Source: Chiua virens
Taxonomy: Eukaryota > Basidiomycota > Agaricomycetes > Boletales > Boletaceae
Assembly: GCA_019787685.1 (NCBI GenBank)
Contig: JAHNUO010000002.1
Coordinates: 806,001-870,000, forward strand
Length of the DNA stretch: 64,000 bases
Direction of reading: 5' to 3'
How positions within the stretch are numbered: position 1 is the first letter of the stretch; every line of letters starts with the position of its first letter. Under the pieces are notes generated by a model. The model did not search any database, had not been told where the DNA came from, and worked only from the letters and a program-made list of their open reading frames with translations. Of the stretch, positions 47,777 through 57,562 are shown piece after piece. A program made the translations under genes and the position numbers.

Positions 47777-48945
47777 TCAGGATGCCTGAACGTCAGCGTC
47801 GGAGCCGGCGTTGTCAACAACCTCTTCCTTGTCTTCCTTGGAGGCGTTGACAGCGACCTTAACGGCGATGGGACGGCCACCAACTTCTTTACCTTGGATT
47901 GCCTCGATGGCCTTCTGTTGCTCTTCTTCGCTGCCAACGTCGACGAAGCCATAACCCTTGCTCCTTCTAGGCTGACCAAACTTCCTGCGAACCACGCGGG
48001 CAGAGACGACGTAGATGCCAGCCTCGGTGAAGAGGGCTGTGAGACCCTCGTCATCGATGTTGAAGCCAAGGTTGGCTACGAACAGCACCGTCTTGGAGGG
48101 TTCACCGACTGGGTCCTCGCCTGCTGGTCGACGAGGACGATATCCTCTGAACTTTCGTGGACGAAACTGTCGTCTGAAGGGAGGAGCTTCGGATGCACTT
48201 TCGGTGGCCGGTGCATCGATAGCTTCTTTGGGGGCCTCGTCTTCGAGGGGAGCAGCCGTCTTACGCTTCGGCTTGCGCTACACGTGAATGAGACATGCGA
48301 CAAGTACGAAGGGAGATGAAACGACGAACGGTGTTCTTTTTCTTCTTTTTCTTGGGTTTGGTTGCTTCGTCTGTACCGGGCGCAGCAGCCGCGTCATCCG
48401 TCTTAACGTCGCCATCTGCCTCGGCCTCGGTGACTTCGCCGGGCACGGCCTTGGCACCGCGCCTGCCTGGACGTCTCTTGGCCCTTTTCTCCTTTTTCTC
48501 CTTGTCCTTTTGATCGGCTGGCTTGGCAATCTCGACGATGACCTTGCGGCCATCGAGTTCTTGACCGTTGAGGGATTCGACTGCCTGTTGCGCAGCCTCT
48601 GCGCTAGAGACGGCGACAAAGCCATAGCCTGCGGAGCGGGTACCACGCAGGATGACTTGTGCAGAGATGCTTTGGAGAGAGATGAGGGGAGAAAGGGAAG
48701 GAAAAAGAGAAAAGAAATTACATGTCGCTCTGTACGGGCGCAAAGAAAGTCTCCAGCCCTTCATCCGTAGTGGAGTACGCAAGATTTCCAGCGAAGACCT
48801 GGAAAGAGAGAGGAAGAGGAAATGAGACTGCGGACTGCGGATCTGAGGGTCGTTGTACCTTGAAACCGGGTGCTTCTTCGATGAGGTCTTGCGTAGCCGG
48901 AGGCACGCCATTTTCCGTGACATGGGCGGCTTGGGCGTCGGACAT
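47777..48945 (-). CDS. Protein with two RNA-recognition motifs
   Basis: The protein is about 330 residues. The N-terminus is MSDAQAAHVTENGVPPATQ. RRM1 shows VFAGNLAYSTTDEGLETFF (RNP2), then AGYGFVAVSS (RNP1) and DGRKVIVEIAKPA. A basic/acidic linker with long Lys runs (TKPKKKKKK) and RRPGRRGAK follows, with a final RS/RG-like FRPRKFRGYRPRRP. RRM2 shows LFVANLGFNIDDEGLTALF and SKGYGFVDVGS and ends GGRPIAVKVAVN. Introns interrupt near 48,800, 48,690 and 48,280. The layout (two RRMs split by a highly charged linker) resembles nucleolar RNA-binding proteins such as S. pombe Rnp24-type factors. The precise role is not determined. Confidence 0.9.
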
Positions 48946-49148
48946 TTTGAGAGGATGAACTGATGGAAATTTGGGGGATGAACGCGGGGATGAACGATGG
49001 ATGAACCGATTCTTCGTGACAAACTTGGAGGTTGAAGAAAAGAATGGTTAGACTGAACACGCCGCCTTTTTGTAGAGGCGAATAATATTTTATTACGCAA
49101 ACAAACACGCTCGTTCATCATGACATGGACATTTCCGTAACCCCCGTT

Positions 49149-49171
49149 GTCGTCGTCGTCGTCGTCGTCGT
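49149..49171. repeat. (GTC)n microsatellite
   Basis: Seven and two-thirds GTC units form an uninterrupted trinucleotide repeat in the RRM/GH128 intergenic region. It is a likely length-variable marker. Confidence 0.9.
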
Positions 49172-49278
49172 TTCCTGGCCCGTGCGATTATTATGTAATA
49201 CAGACACATATAATGGTCACCACCGCGACAAAGAAAAAGTATCCTCTCTCCGTGACGGGCTCACACTCTTTTTTAAAA

Positions 49279-49294
49279 CTCTCTCTCTCTCTCT
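49279..49294. repeat. (CT)8 dinucleotide tract before GH128 start
   Basis: Eight CT units end one base before the start codon of the glucanase gene, inside its presumed 5' leader. Tracts of this kind are typical of fungal core promoters and may also slip in length. Confidence 0.85.
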
Positions 49295-49295
49295 T

Positions 49296-50618
49296 ATGGC
49301 TGCTCTAAAGCTCCTCAACCTCATCGCACTCGTCGCGATCTTCGCTCTTTCGTCCGCACCTCTCCCTGTAAATGCCCTTGTTGCTGACCGCGCCCAAGTC
49401 GCCCGTCACATCCACGGTCACGATACCTTTGCTAAGCGCAAGCGTTCCGACTCCACCTCTTCAACCGGCCTCTGCAAGCCAAGGCCCTCCTCTGCCACGG
49501 ACTATACCCCCACGTCTACACCCGTCCCCACTACTCAGTACACTACCCCCTCATCCGCTTCCGCTCCCGCTCCCGTTTCTTCCTCTTCCTCTGCTGCCGC
49601 TGCCCCAAGCGCCGCCAGTAGTTCCTCGGGCAGCAGCGGAAAGAAGTGGGGTCTTGCTTGGGGCGCATCTAACACTGACTTGGCCAACTTTGCCCGTCCT
49701 AATATCAGATTGTATGTCTTCGCTTCCTTTTGGTGCTGCTGATACAACCCACCCGCCTAGCCTCTACAACTGGAGTCCCCAGAAGCCTGATGGCCTCGAC
49801 GCACTCGGAATAGACTTTATGGCAATGCTTTGGGGCTGGAATCAGGTCAGTTCGTTCCAGCAACTGGTCGTCGCAGGTTATGCCAAATATGTCCTCGGCA
49901 TGAATGAGTATGTATCTTCATGTGCCGCTCGTCTCTCCTCCTTATCATTCGTTCTCTAGACCCAACGAAAGCACCCAGGCCAACATGAGCCCTCAGGACG
50001 GTTTCAACATGTGGATGCAATACATCAATCCTCTTAAAGACCAGGGTTACACGCTCATCTCGCCCGCTTGCACGAACGATGACTCCGGCCTTCAGTGGTA
50101 TCAACAATTCTTTCAGCTTTGCAATGCGGATTCCAGCTGTCACGTATGTATTATGTCCACCATAATTCATTCACAATATTCAGGTTCTCCTTCCAGGTTG
50201 ACATGATTGCTTTCCACGCCTATACCACTGATCCTGAATACACGATCGCCTACGCTACCTGGCTCAACGGCAATTACACCCGAGACGTAATAATCTCCGA
50301 GTTTGCTGACCAGGTAACTGCTTGCTCATCGTGTCTTGACGCGTTTCCTAACTCGCTCCGAAGAACTACAGTGGCACTGGTGGCCAACCGGACATGTCCC
50401 AAGTTTGGGCGTATGCTTCCACGATTGTCGACTTTGTCAACAACACTCCTTGGCTCTTTGCAGCATTCCCCTTCGGTGAATTATCTCGCCTACTCTATTC
50501 CACCTCAACTCATTAGTTTACAGGTGTCATGGATGATCTCCAGGGCGTTGACACTAACAACGCTTTGCTTGGAAGCAACGGTTACCCCACTTCTCTGGGA
50601 TACTATTACTTTGGCTGA
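49296..50618 (+). CDS. Secreted GH128 beta-1,3-glucanase (Asl1-like)
   Basis: The enzyme belongs to glycoside hydrolase family 128, which cleaves beta-1,3-glucan such as fungal wall glucan. A signal peptide (MAALKLLNLIALVAIFALSS) is followed by a pro-like segment with a basic KRKR-type site (AKRKRSDS) and a Ser/Thr/Pro/Ala-rich linker. The catalytic domain includes KKWGLAWGASNTDLANFA, YNWSPQKP, DFMAMLWGWNQ, GYAKYVLGMNEPNE, ISPACTND, MIAFHAYTTD and VIISEFADQNYSGTGG, with probable catalytic Glu in GMNEP and SEFAD. It ends LGSNGYPTSLGYYYFG. Short introns (for example after PNIR and after GMNE) keep the frame. It may act in wall remodelling or in attack on other fungi. Length is about 360 residues. 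Confidence 0.93.
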
Positions 50619-50926
50619 GTAGCTAACTTTACGAGGATCTACTTAGTCTTGGAACATTCAAAAATTCTGATACCCTGCATTTGCATAGAGGTTTTTTTCT
50701 TCTTTCGGATTATTTTGCTCGCGCATTATGCGCGCTTTGTTCGTCACCCTTGTGATTTGTACCGGATGCATTTGTTTGCCGACACTGTAACTTGTTGACC
50801 AAGTTGACTACTATGTGAAAGTTGATCTTTAGATATTTTGGACTTGAGCATGTGTTCCCACTCATTCTGTCACATAAAGGCGGCGGACCGCAGGTCACAG
50901 ACAGTCCGTCTCATTTCCGTGCGGAG
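50619..50926. other. GH128 / AhpD-like intergenic region
   Basis: A 308-bp gap follows the glucanase stop and precedes the AhpD-like ATG on the same strand. It is AT-rich near 50,690-50,720 and carries no recognised gene. The stretch TTAGATATTTTGG near 50,829 may be part of the promoter. Confidence 0.4.
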
Positions 50927-52106
50927 ATGGTCAAACACCTTCCCCCTGTAGTCAAGCATCTGTTGACCTTGCGCAACCCAGAGGCATGGCCCAGTCCCCC
51001 TTCACAAAGGCTGAACCGTGTGTTCGCGACCACGCTCAACGAGGCCGGCCAACGTGGCGCAGAGAACGGTTGGCTTGTCCTCTCGGCGAGTATACGGTCC
51101 TTTCCACTAATGAAACAGTCCCATTGAACCCGAAATGACAGACATGCACACTCCTTACCATCAACAGACCGTCGTCCGTCGGACACCTCTATCGGTTCAT
51201 AACTAGGACCGACCCCGGCCTGCCTGAGACACGAAGGAGCTTTACCGACGCCGTGAACAGAGCTGCCACGATGCGCGAGGCCGCATTGAAAAGTGTCATC
51301 TTCGTGGGCGTGCCTCGGGTAAGTCGGTGGGAAAGGGGGCAACGCTTTCGTTCTTGTACAGAGTTGATAGAATCATTTAGACGATCCTGTCCTTGACGGG
51401 CTTAAAGGACGCATTGGAAGACGACGTATACGCTGCGTTACGCAAGGACTCGATCAGGTAAGGGAGATCTGGTATCGCGTAGACGACACGAGGCACTAGC
51501 ATTTCTCGCGCGCAGGGAAGCCAGCGTCGACAACATCGAGGCGACCATCCAAAGAGGTATGGGCTTGTGGAAGTCCATCTATGAACCGCATGCTGTCAAG
51601 TTGTACAACAAATTGGGGGCGCTTCACCCCGATTTCATCAGTACGTACAATTCATTTCCATCTGTTTTATCCCGTGGCCTCCTTATCTTTTCTCTCCCCG
51701 TTTCTTCCCGTTTTGATGTCAATCTATCGCACCGCCTCGCTTACGTGATCTGCCTCGAGTTTGATGAATACTGAATCTGTAACCTTTTTATTTAGAATTT
51801 ATCATACAGGCCTACGGCACGATTCTGTCCCCTTTGCCGCGAGGAGACCTGGAGCAAGGCAATCTCACTCGGGCTTTGGGCTCAGTTGTCGGGATTGCGA
51901 CCCTTCGAGCTGAGGAAAGAGTCGGTCCTCAGCTCACCAGCCACGTCTTTGGTCTTCTCAAGGCCCGTTATGAATCAAATTTGAACGAGGAAGACAGGTT
52001 CCTTTCCAGCGATGAAGGCACAGAATGGGTCATTCGTAAGGTCGATGAGATCATCGACGCTGTGACGGCGGACGAAGAGAAGATCCCTGGGAAGGCCAAG
52101 CTATAA
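50927..52106 (+). CDS. AhpD-like / carboxymuconolactone decarboxylase-fold protein
   Basis: The protein is about 310 residues of an all-helical fold like AhpD and carboxymuconolactone decarboxylase, a group with peroxidase or decarboxylase members and many of unknown function. The start is MVKHLPPVVKHLLTLRNPEA. Then LNRVFATTLNEAGQRGAENG, TCTLLTINRPSSVGHLYRF and the core REAALKSVIFVGVPR. Next come LSLTGLKDALEDDVYAALRK, RGMGLWKSIYEPHAVKLYNK and LGALHPDFIKFIIQAYG. The catalytic CxxC of AhpD is not visible, so catalytic activity is doubtful. The first intron (51,086-51,141) appears to use a GC-AG pair. Stop is at 52,106. Confidence 0.83.
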
Positions 52107-52426
52107 GCACGCATCCAGATGCATCACTTTATTTGCTTGTTATCAGCCGGTTGATTGTAATGAATGTCGTCCCTTGACTTGAGCGGTTTCGTCTTGCATC
52201 GTGTTTCCCCACGTGTGGCGCAAAACGCGTGTTCTATGACATCGATGGGGGATACTTCACCCTACGTATTTATCTGACTGGCGCAGAAAGAACCAGCAGA
52301 CGTTTCGGGTGAAATTTTAGTGCATTGCTGTCAGCTATGGTACACATGTACAAGTCACGATGTATAGGTATGATGAGAAACGTGTCTCCGATGTATTTTA
52401 CAATGTGAATGCAAGAGAGTGCAATG
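52107..52426. other. Convergent intergenic region
   Basis: This 320-bp gap lies between stops of the AhpD-like gene and the second DUF6593-type gene. It should be two facing 3' UTRs, with AT-rich stretches (TACATGTACAAGTCACG near 52,343) but no recognised RNA or gene. Confidence 0.4.
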
Positions 52427-53302
52427 TCAAAGACCAAATGCCTGGCAAAATCGGTACAGCATGGCTGTCACCGTAACCGTGTCCATGATGGGTGGGTGTG
52501 TCTAAAAAATCGAGGAACATGAGTATAATGACGTGATGTCTACCAGACAGAAAAAACCCTCACTACTGTTCCCGCACCCGCGTTCCGGAGGAAATGCAGC
52601 TCCCCGTAGACATCCCCCATCTGATACCGGGTGGGCCTCGTGGGCCGGAAGATGGCGACAACATTTCCTGCGGGATCCTCCAGCTGCGAGTCGACGCCAT
52701 CAACACGCATGCCAAGTAACGAATGCATCACACTCGAAACATACCAAAATGTCCGGTGCGCCGGTAGACGGCCGCCAACGATACTGTAGCCCATCGGGCG
52801 CGTTGAAGATCCGTGCACCCTTTAGTCAAGAAAACACCCATGGCAACGATGTGAGGCGTCGTACCCGAGGCAGTTGCGCGGATGTACACTTACCGGGTAG
52901 CGAGGATCAGGGCGGACGAGGTCGGACATCGGCACCGCATTCTGTGAGATAAAATAATTGATCAGCCAACGTGCATGGGGGAGATGAATGTCTTCTTTCG
53001 CCACTTTGAAACGCGCTTACCTTGCCGATCACTGCTCGTCCAAGACCGCCGTTGGCAGCCCACTCGAGCTTCGCGACACGATCTTCCCTGTTGGCGCGCA
53101 CGGCCCGCCACAGTGTAGTGGTACTTTGCCCGTTGTTACTCACTACGGTCTGCAGAGAGTTTGTCAGAACGTAGACGCGTAAAGTGCAAGGAAGTGTACA
53201 AACCGCGAAACGGTATACGACACCCCAGCCATTGAAGAGTGAACTTTCACGAGGATCTTGGTTCGTCCAGGACAACACATCGTTCGTCGAAGTGGTGGAC
53301 AT
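52427..53302 (-). CDS. Second DUF6593-type protein
   Basis: Several short exons give about 190 residues. The start is MSTTSTNDVLSWTNQDPRES. The blocks are LFNGWGVVYRF, NGQSTTTLWRAVRANREDR, VAKLEWAANGGLGRAVIGK, NAVPMSDLVRPDPRYP, ARIFNAPDGLQYRWR, then LEDPAGNVVAIFRPTRPTRY and MGDVYGELHF. The last exon, after a GTGAGG...TTTTTAG intron, ends HPPIMDTVTVTAMLYRF and the stop at 52,427. QYRWR, FRPTRPTRYQxGDVY and the final VTVTAMLYRF are the clearest family features. It belongs to a different subgroup from the gene at 43,180. No signal peptide is seen. Function of the family is unknown. Confidence 0.82.
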
Positions 53303-54451
53303 CGCGAGAGTAGAGAAATGAACTGAGATGCTTTCACAGGAAGAGAGGTAAGCTGAGCCAACTCTACGGAGCACTGGCCGGACAGGAAGGACTCTTTATA
53401 GGGTGAGTTTTGAATAACATTTCACGAAATAGCCTTGTTTTCTTTTCTTTTTCGCCGTATGACGAATTTATGGCAACGTGGACAGTGACAGATCAAGTAT
53501 GAGTATGAGGCAACAAACGTGTCATCGCGAGAAGCCAGATCTATTAACTTTATGGAATCGTTTGAGTGGAGTAAAGTCCGATGCGGCTGTCTGGTCGAGG
53601 CCGACGTGATCGAGGAACAACACGAGTTGGGCATAAGCGCTGATTTACCCATGGAACATGCGGATTGGCGTCGTAGTGGCACGCTGGAATTGACATGAGA
53701 CCCTCCATTAATGAGATAAGACAATGGTTGACGGCCTACAGATAACCGAGAGTTTAGAAGGGCATCCAAGGTGAGAATCTCGAACAAGAATATTCAAAGA
53801 CGTACAAATCGTGGCAATAAACGAGGATAAGAAGAGTTTCACGCGCCTGAGAAAGTACACGCGTGAAGGAAGTGACCAGAAAAGGCATGAATGGGGCAAC
53901 AGAGTGGCAAACGAGAAGAGAAGAACGTGTCGCAGGAGTGCGGGTGAGGTGAGGTGAAAGTGGGTGAGTAAAGCGTGTCAGCAGCATGGCCAAATTCCGG
54001 TAAGGTCATTCGGAGGAGAAACACGGCAGACGATTGGACGGCGGAACATGACATGGCCAAGGTCAGGTTAGATCAGATGTACTCCAAATGCGGTGCATAA
54101 TGGGTCTCGGTATACGGAAACCGGAGACTGACGCATTATGAAATGTGAATTTGATTATGAGGTGGATGAACTTAACCTTACACTGGACACTCGAACGCGG
54201 ATGACGCCACCGCGCTTGTTCATTAATGTTCCCCAATACGTGATGTCGAGGATGACGGGTGGATGAATTAAACAGATGACTAGCTACAGACAGGCACATG
54301 GGCGGAGGGTGGTGAGCTGGGGGTGGGGAGGGCAAGGACGCATCAGGACAACTGATAAGACGGACTGTTAGATCGGAGGGAAGTGATAAGCCAATGGTCA
54401 CGGTGGTATCGAGGGCGTACCTGACTGTACGGGTTATGGCGGACGGGCCGG
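53303..54451. other. Gene-free stretch between DUF6593 and uL11m genes
   Basis: This 1.15-kb span lies upstream of the second DUF6593-type gene and downstream of uL11m. Frames are short and on both strands, without recognisable domains. It should hold the DUF6593 promoter. No repeat or RNA gene was recognised. Confidence 0.4.
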
Positions 54452-54938
54452 TCACGGCACGACCTGAAGCCCCAAAGTTCTTGCGGTACCAATGACAGTA
54501 CTCGCGATCGACTCCAACTTGAGGTGTTTGAGGTGTTCATCTCTTGCCTTGATTTTGGCAATTTCATACACGTGTTTGAGACTTATGGTGCCCAGTATTT
54601 CATGTCCGGGACGGGCGGGTCCTTTTTCCAGGCCGGCAACTTGCTTCAGCAGGTAGGTCGTTGGAGGCGTTTTTGTGAAAAAAGTGAACGTCCTGTCTGG
54701 CTGAACATGTATCATGGTTGGTATTGGGACGCCAGGTTCAATGTGGGCCGTCCTGGCGTTGAACTCTTTGCAAAAATCCATGGATTTGACACCGCGGGCA
54801 CCGAGCGCTGGACCAACCGGAGGACTTGGCGACGCCTTTCCGGCACCGATTAAAAGACGCTAAAAGGTGGATGTCAAAGTGCTGGACAGGTAGACAATGA
54901 GGCAGACGGACGACCAAGTGAACTTGACCTTTGGACAT
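54452..54938 (-). CDS. Mitochondrial large-subunit ribosomal protein uL11m
   Basis: Two exons encode about 149 residues of uL11m, part of the GTPase-associated centre of mitochondrial ribosomes. Exon 1 is only nine codons (MSKGQVHLV). After a GTCCGT...TTTTAG intron come RLLIGAGKASPSPPVGPALG, RGVKSMDFCKEFNART, HIEPGVPIPTMIHVQPDRTF, FTFFTKTPPTTYLLKQVAGL and GTISLKHVYEIAKIKARDEH, ending TARTLGLQVVP. PPVGPALG is the family signature. The donor GTCCGT is less canonical but the join gives the conserved frame. The ATG at 54,938 is chosen because it starts the conserved block; an in-frame TTG upstream was not used. Confidence 0.94.
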
Positions 54939-55096
54939 GATACTAGTGGCTGCTTTCACTTCGAGTCAGGTGGTCGGTTTACTCGGACGTATTAGGGTCA
55001 AACAAGGGTCAACATGGCTTCACGTCGCGGTGGCGTGCCACACGTATCAGACTCGATGCTTCACGTTTCTAACAGCATTGCTCATCATCATGTTCG

Positions 55097-57524
55097 TCAT
55101 CGAGCTAAGTAATCTTCAAAGAACGTCACAACGCCTTCCCCCCCAAACGTAGCAATGTCCGTATCCGCAAAGATCGTGTGTACCACCTTTTCGGCCTGTT
55201 TAAAACGCGTCGTGATCACCGCCTTCTTTGGGTAAAACGTTCATTGCATCTTCTCCTATTTGCGACCAAAACATCCTACCTTGATGTTCCGAAAGTCCCA
55301 GAGCAGCACATATCCGTCCTCGCTTGCCTGCACAAAGTGTACCAGATGAACACTACCTCGCGTATGTTGCCCCGAAAACCTGTTGTTTATATTACGGTGA
55401 CCGAAACTCATACACGGTTCATTGTTGAAATCCCCCTTCCGGCTGTCGTACAGCTGAACTTGCCGGTCCAAATGCTTGACCTTCCCGATTGAGCATAACA
55501 ACACTAAAATGCAGGTACAGCACAGCTTACCTCAAAGAGCGTGAGGAGTTGTTCCTGCGGATGCATATGTATCTGTTGAATATCATTGGAGAATTGATAC
55601 TCCTTTGTCGTGCGTCGGCTAAGATCCGTTATGTGCAATCTCTTGCCTGCAGACGTTGCTACTGATCTGTCACGACCACGGTATGCCAATGCATCTATGT
55701 GGGTACCATGTGAGGCAACTTCCGTCGAACGAGGCTCGTTCAGCATTTCGAGACCAACCGTCCATTCATGAATCGTTCCATCGTAACCACCGGATAAAAA
55801 TTTGATGTGGCCATCCTCGGCGTGTATTGCAGCGAGGCAACTCACACCTCTCTTCTGCGCATCTTGGTCACGGGAGCGCCGCGAGCTGCTGTGTGGGGAC
55901 CATGCGACATCGATCATTTTCGGCTTTCCCTGTTCAGGTGCCATTAGGACACATCATAACCGCTTGACAGACAGGAATCCGCATGCATACCGCGACAGAA
56001 ACGAATGAAATCTGATGCGTGCCTTTGTCACACCCGAGAACAGCGGTATTCCCAACCATGCAGACATCTGCTACGTGTCGAAACGCTCCAGTATTAGGAA
56101 GGGAGTAGCCAGATATGCGAAATCTGTCACACGATCAGTGGGTGGAGGACCACGTCATTACAGTCCACGCACTCACTTCTTCTTTCTCTCTATGAAGTGA
56201 CAATCACCCCTCATGGTGACTGCAACCAATGGAAGCTCGGCAGAATTTGGCATCAGGAGTCGCCGAGGACGCCCATGTACGGTTTTAGGCAATGGCACTC
56301 TTTTAACTTGCGGATCGGAAGCTTGACACTCTAATTCCTCGTCGCTCTCGCTACTCGTAATGGCAGGAGTGTCCTCACGAAGGTCTTTTCTCGCCTGCTT
56401 CTGTGACGCCTTCGGCTTCGGGACGTCCGTTCCTTCATGCAAGACCCCCTCAGGGTCTCCTCGTGGTCTCCTACTTGCAATTAAGTTCCTTATCGATTGC
56501 AGGGACGGGACAGAGGGCAGTTTTGCTTGACGAACGGGAGTTCCATTGCCATGAATGTCCTCAACCCTGTCCACTTCTTTGTCTGTTCTAACATCCTCGG
56601 AATCGGATATCGACATGTCAGAGCCATCTGAGCAAAGCCCAGACGGCATGATTGGAACAGCCTCCTTCGTTAGTGCACGACTGAGAGGTGGAGATGACAT
56701 TGTGTCAGGGAAATTCTCCGAAGACAATTCCCGGGGGGATGCAACAAGAGAATGGTACGAGGCCTCTGGGACATCTTCTACTTGATTTTCCGGACGAACC
56801 CAAGAGAGAAACTCCACATCAGAGCCCGAGTCATTGAATATTTCCTCGTGTAGGGAAGTACCATGATCGATTGGTCTTTTTCCATCAGGACGAGATTGTG
56901 ACGGTACGCTATTCTTGTCCTCGTCCGAGTCAATGATGATGGCGTCTGCAGCGCCAGTTCCAAAACCGGTGCTAGTCGAAACAACTGGGAAACGAAGCTT
57001 TTGGTTCGCATTATCCGCAAGGATACCTGTATCATCGACTTTATGTGACTCTGACTGTGACCGCATGTCAACCACCGAGCCCGACTCGTGACGGACCCTG
57101 TTCCCGTTAATGATCAATGAGCAGATGTAGCATTCGAGCACGTCATTAAAAGGTACCAATTCAAGACAATGCCATCGCCGCTTTGGTATCGATCAGTACT
57201 AAAGCACCACTGGATAGTAAAATCAGGGTAGCTCACAATACCACGGGGAGGCCCACCACGCGCCTGCTTTGTTGGTGGAGAATTTCTGTACGCTCGGTCG
57301 AGAGCTGCATTAAATGCTGAGAGGACCAGCGTAGTCCATCGACGGACGAGGGGAGTGGGATGCGCTCGACGCCTTGAGGAGCAGTGAGCGGGAGTGGAGG
57401 TGGAGTGTAATGGACCTAGTGTGATATCATCGTGTTCTGATTTAGCTCTCTTGATGGGAGGCGGGGAAGGTGTTGATGGCGAGCGTTTGAACGAGGTGCG
57501 GTCGACGTCCGAGTTCATGGACAT
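55097..57524 (-). CDS. WD40-repeat protein A of a divergent paralogous pair
   Basis: The protein is about 700 residues. The start MSMNSDVDRTSFKRS precedes a basic, Ser/Pro-rich region (SPPPIKRAKSEHDD). A long acidic stretch follows (DAIIIDSDED, ITSSESDEELE). The C-terminal half has WD40 repeats: FRHVADVCMVGNTAVLGCDK, GVSCLAAI, FLSGGYDGTIHEWTV, HIDALAYRGRD, RLHITDLSRR, a LLTLFEV-HLDRQVQLYDSRK link and DGYVLLWDFRNIKKAV, ending TFFEDYLAR. Five exons are seen, with donors GTGAGC, GTGAGT, GTATGC, GTAAGC and GTAGGA. The repeats align with the plus-strand neighbour at 57,563. It may be a scaffold or nuclear factor; the function is unknown. The start codon lies 38 bp from that of the neighbour. Confidence 0.82.
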
Positions 57525-57562
57525 GTGAGACTCTTAAACAAACTCAAACACGTCCCTTGATC
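57525..57562. promoter_or_regulatory. 38-bp gap between divergent WD40 start codons
   Basis: Only 38 bp lie between the predicted start codons of the two divergent WD40 genes. If both starts are right, each promoter must overlap the other gene's 5' leader or first exon. An upstream noncoding or coding exon for either gene would change this. Confidence 0.5.

Larger units (their letters stand above)
48946..49295. promoter_or_regulatory. Divergent RRM / GH128 promoter with microsatellites
   Basis: This 350-bp region separates two divergent genes. It has a (GTC)7 tract at 49,149-49,171 and a (CT)8 tract at 49,279-49,294 ending one base before the GH128 ATG. Both repeat tracts are likely to vary in length between strains. 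CT tracts just upstream of the ATG are common in strongly expressed fungal genes. Confidence 0.6.

Noticed and set aside
49372..49959. Pro/Leu-rich frame overlapping the GH128 gene
   Set aside because: It is a shifted reading of the Ser/Pro-rich linker of the glucanase.
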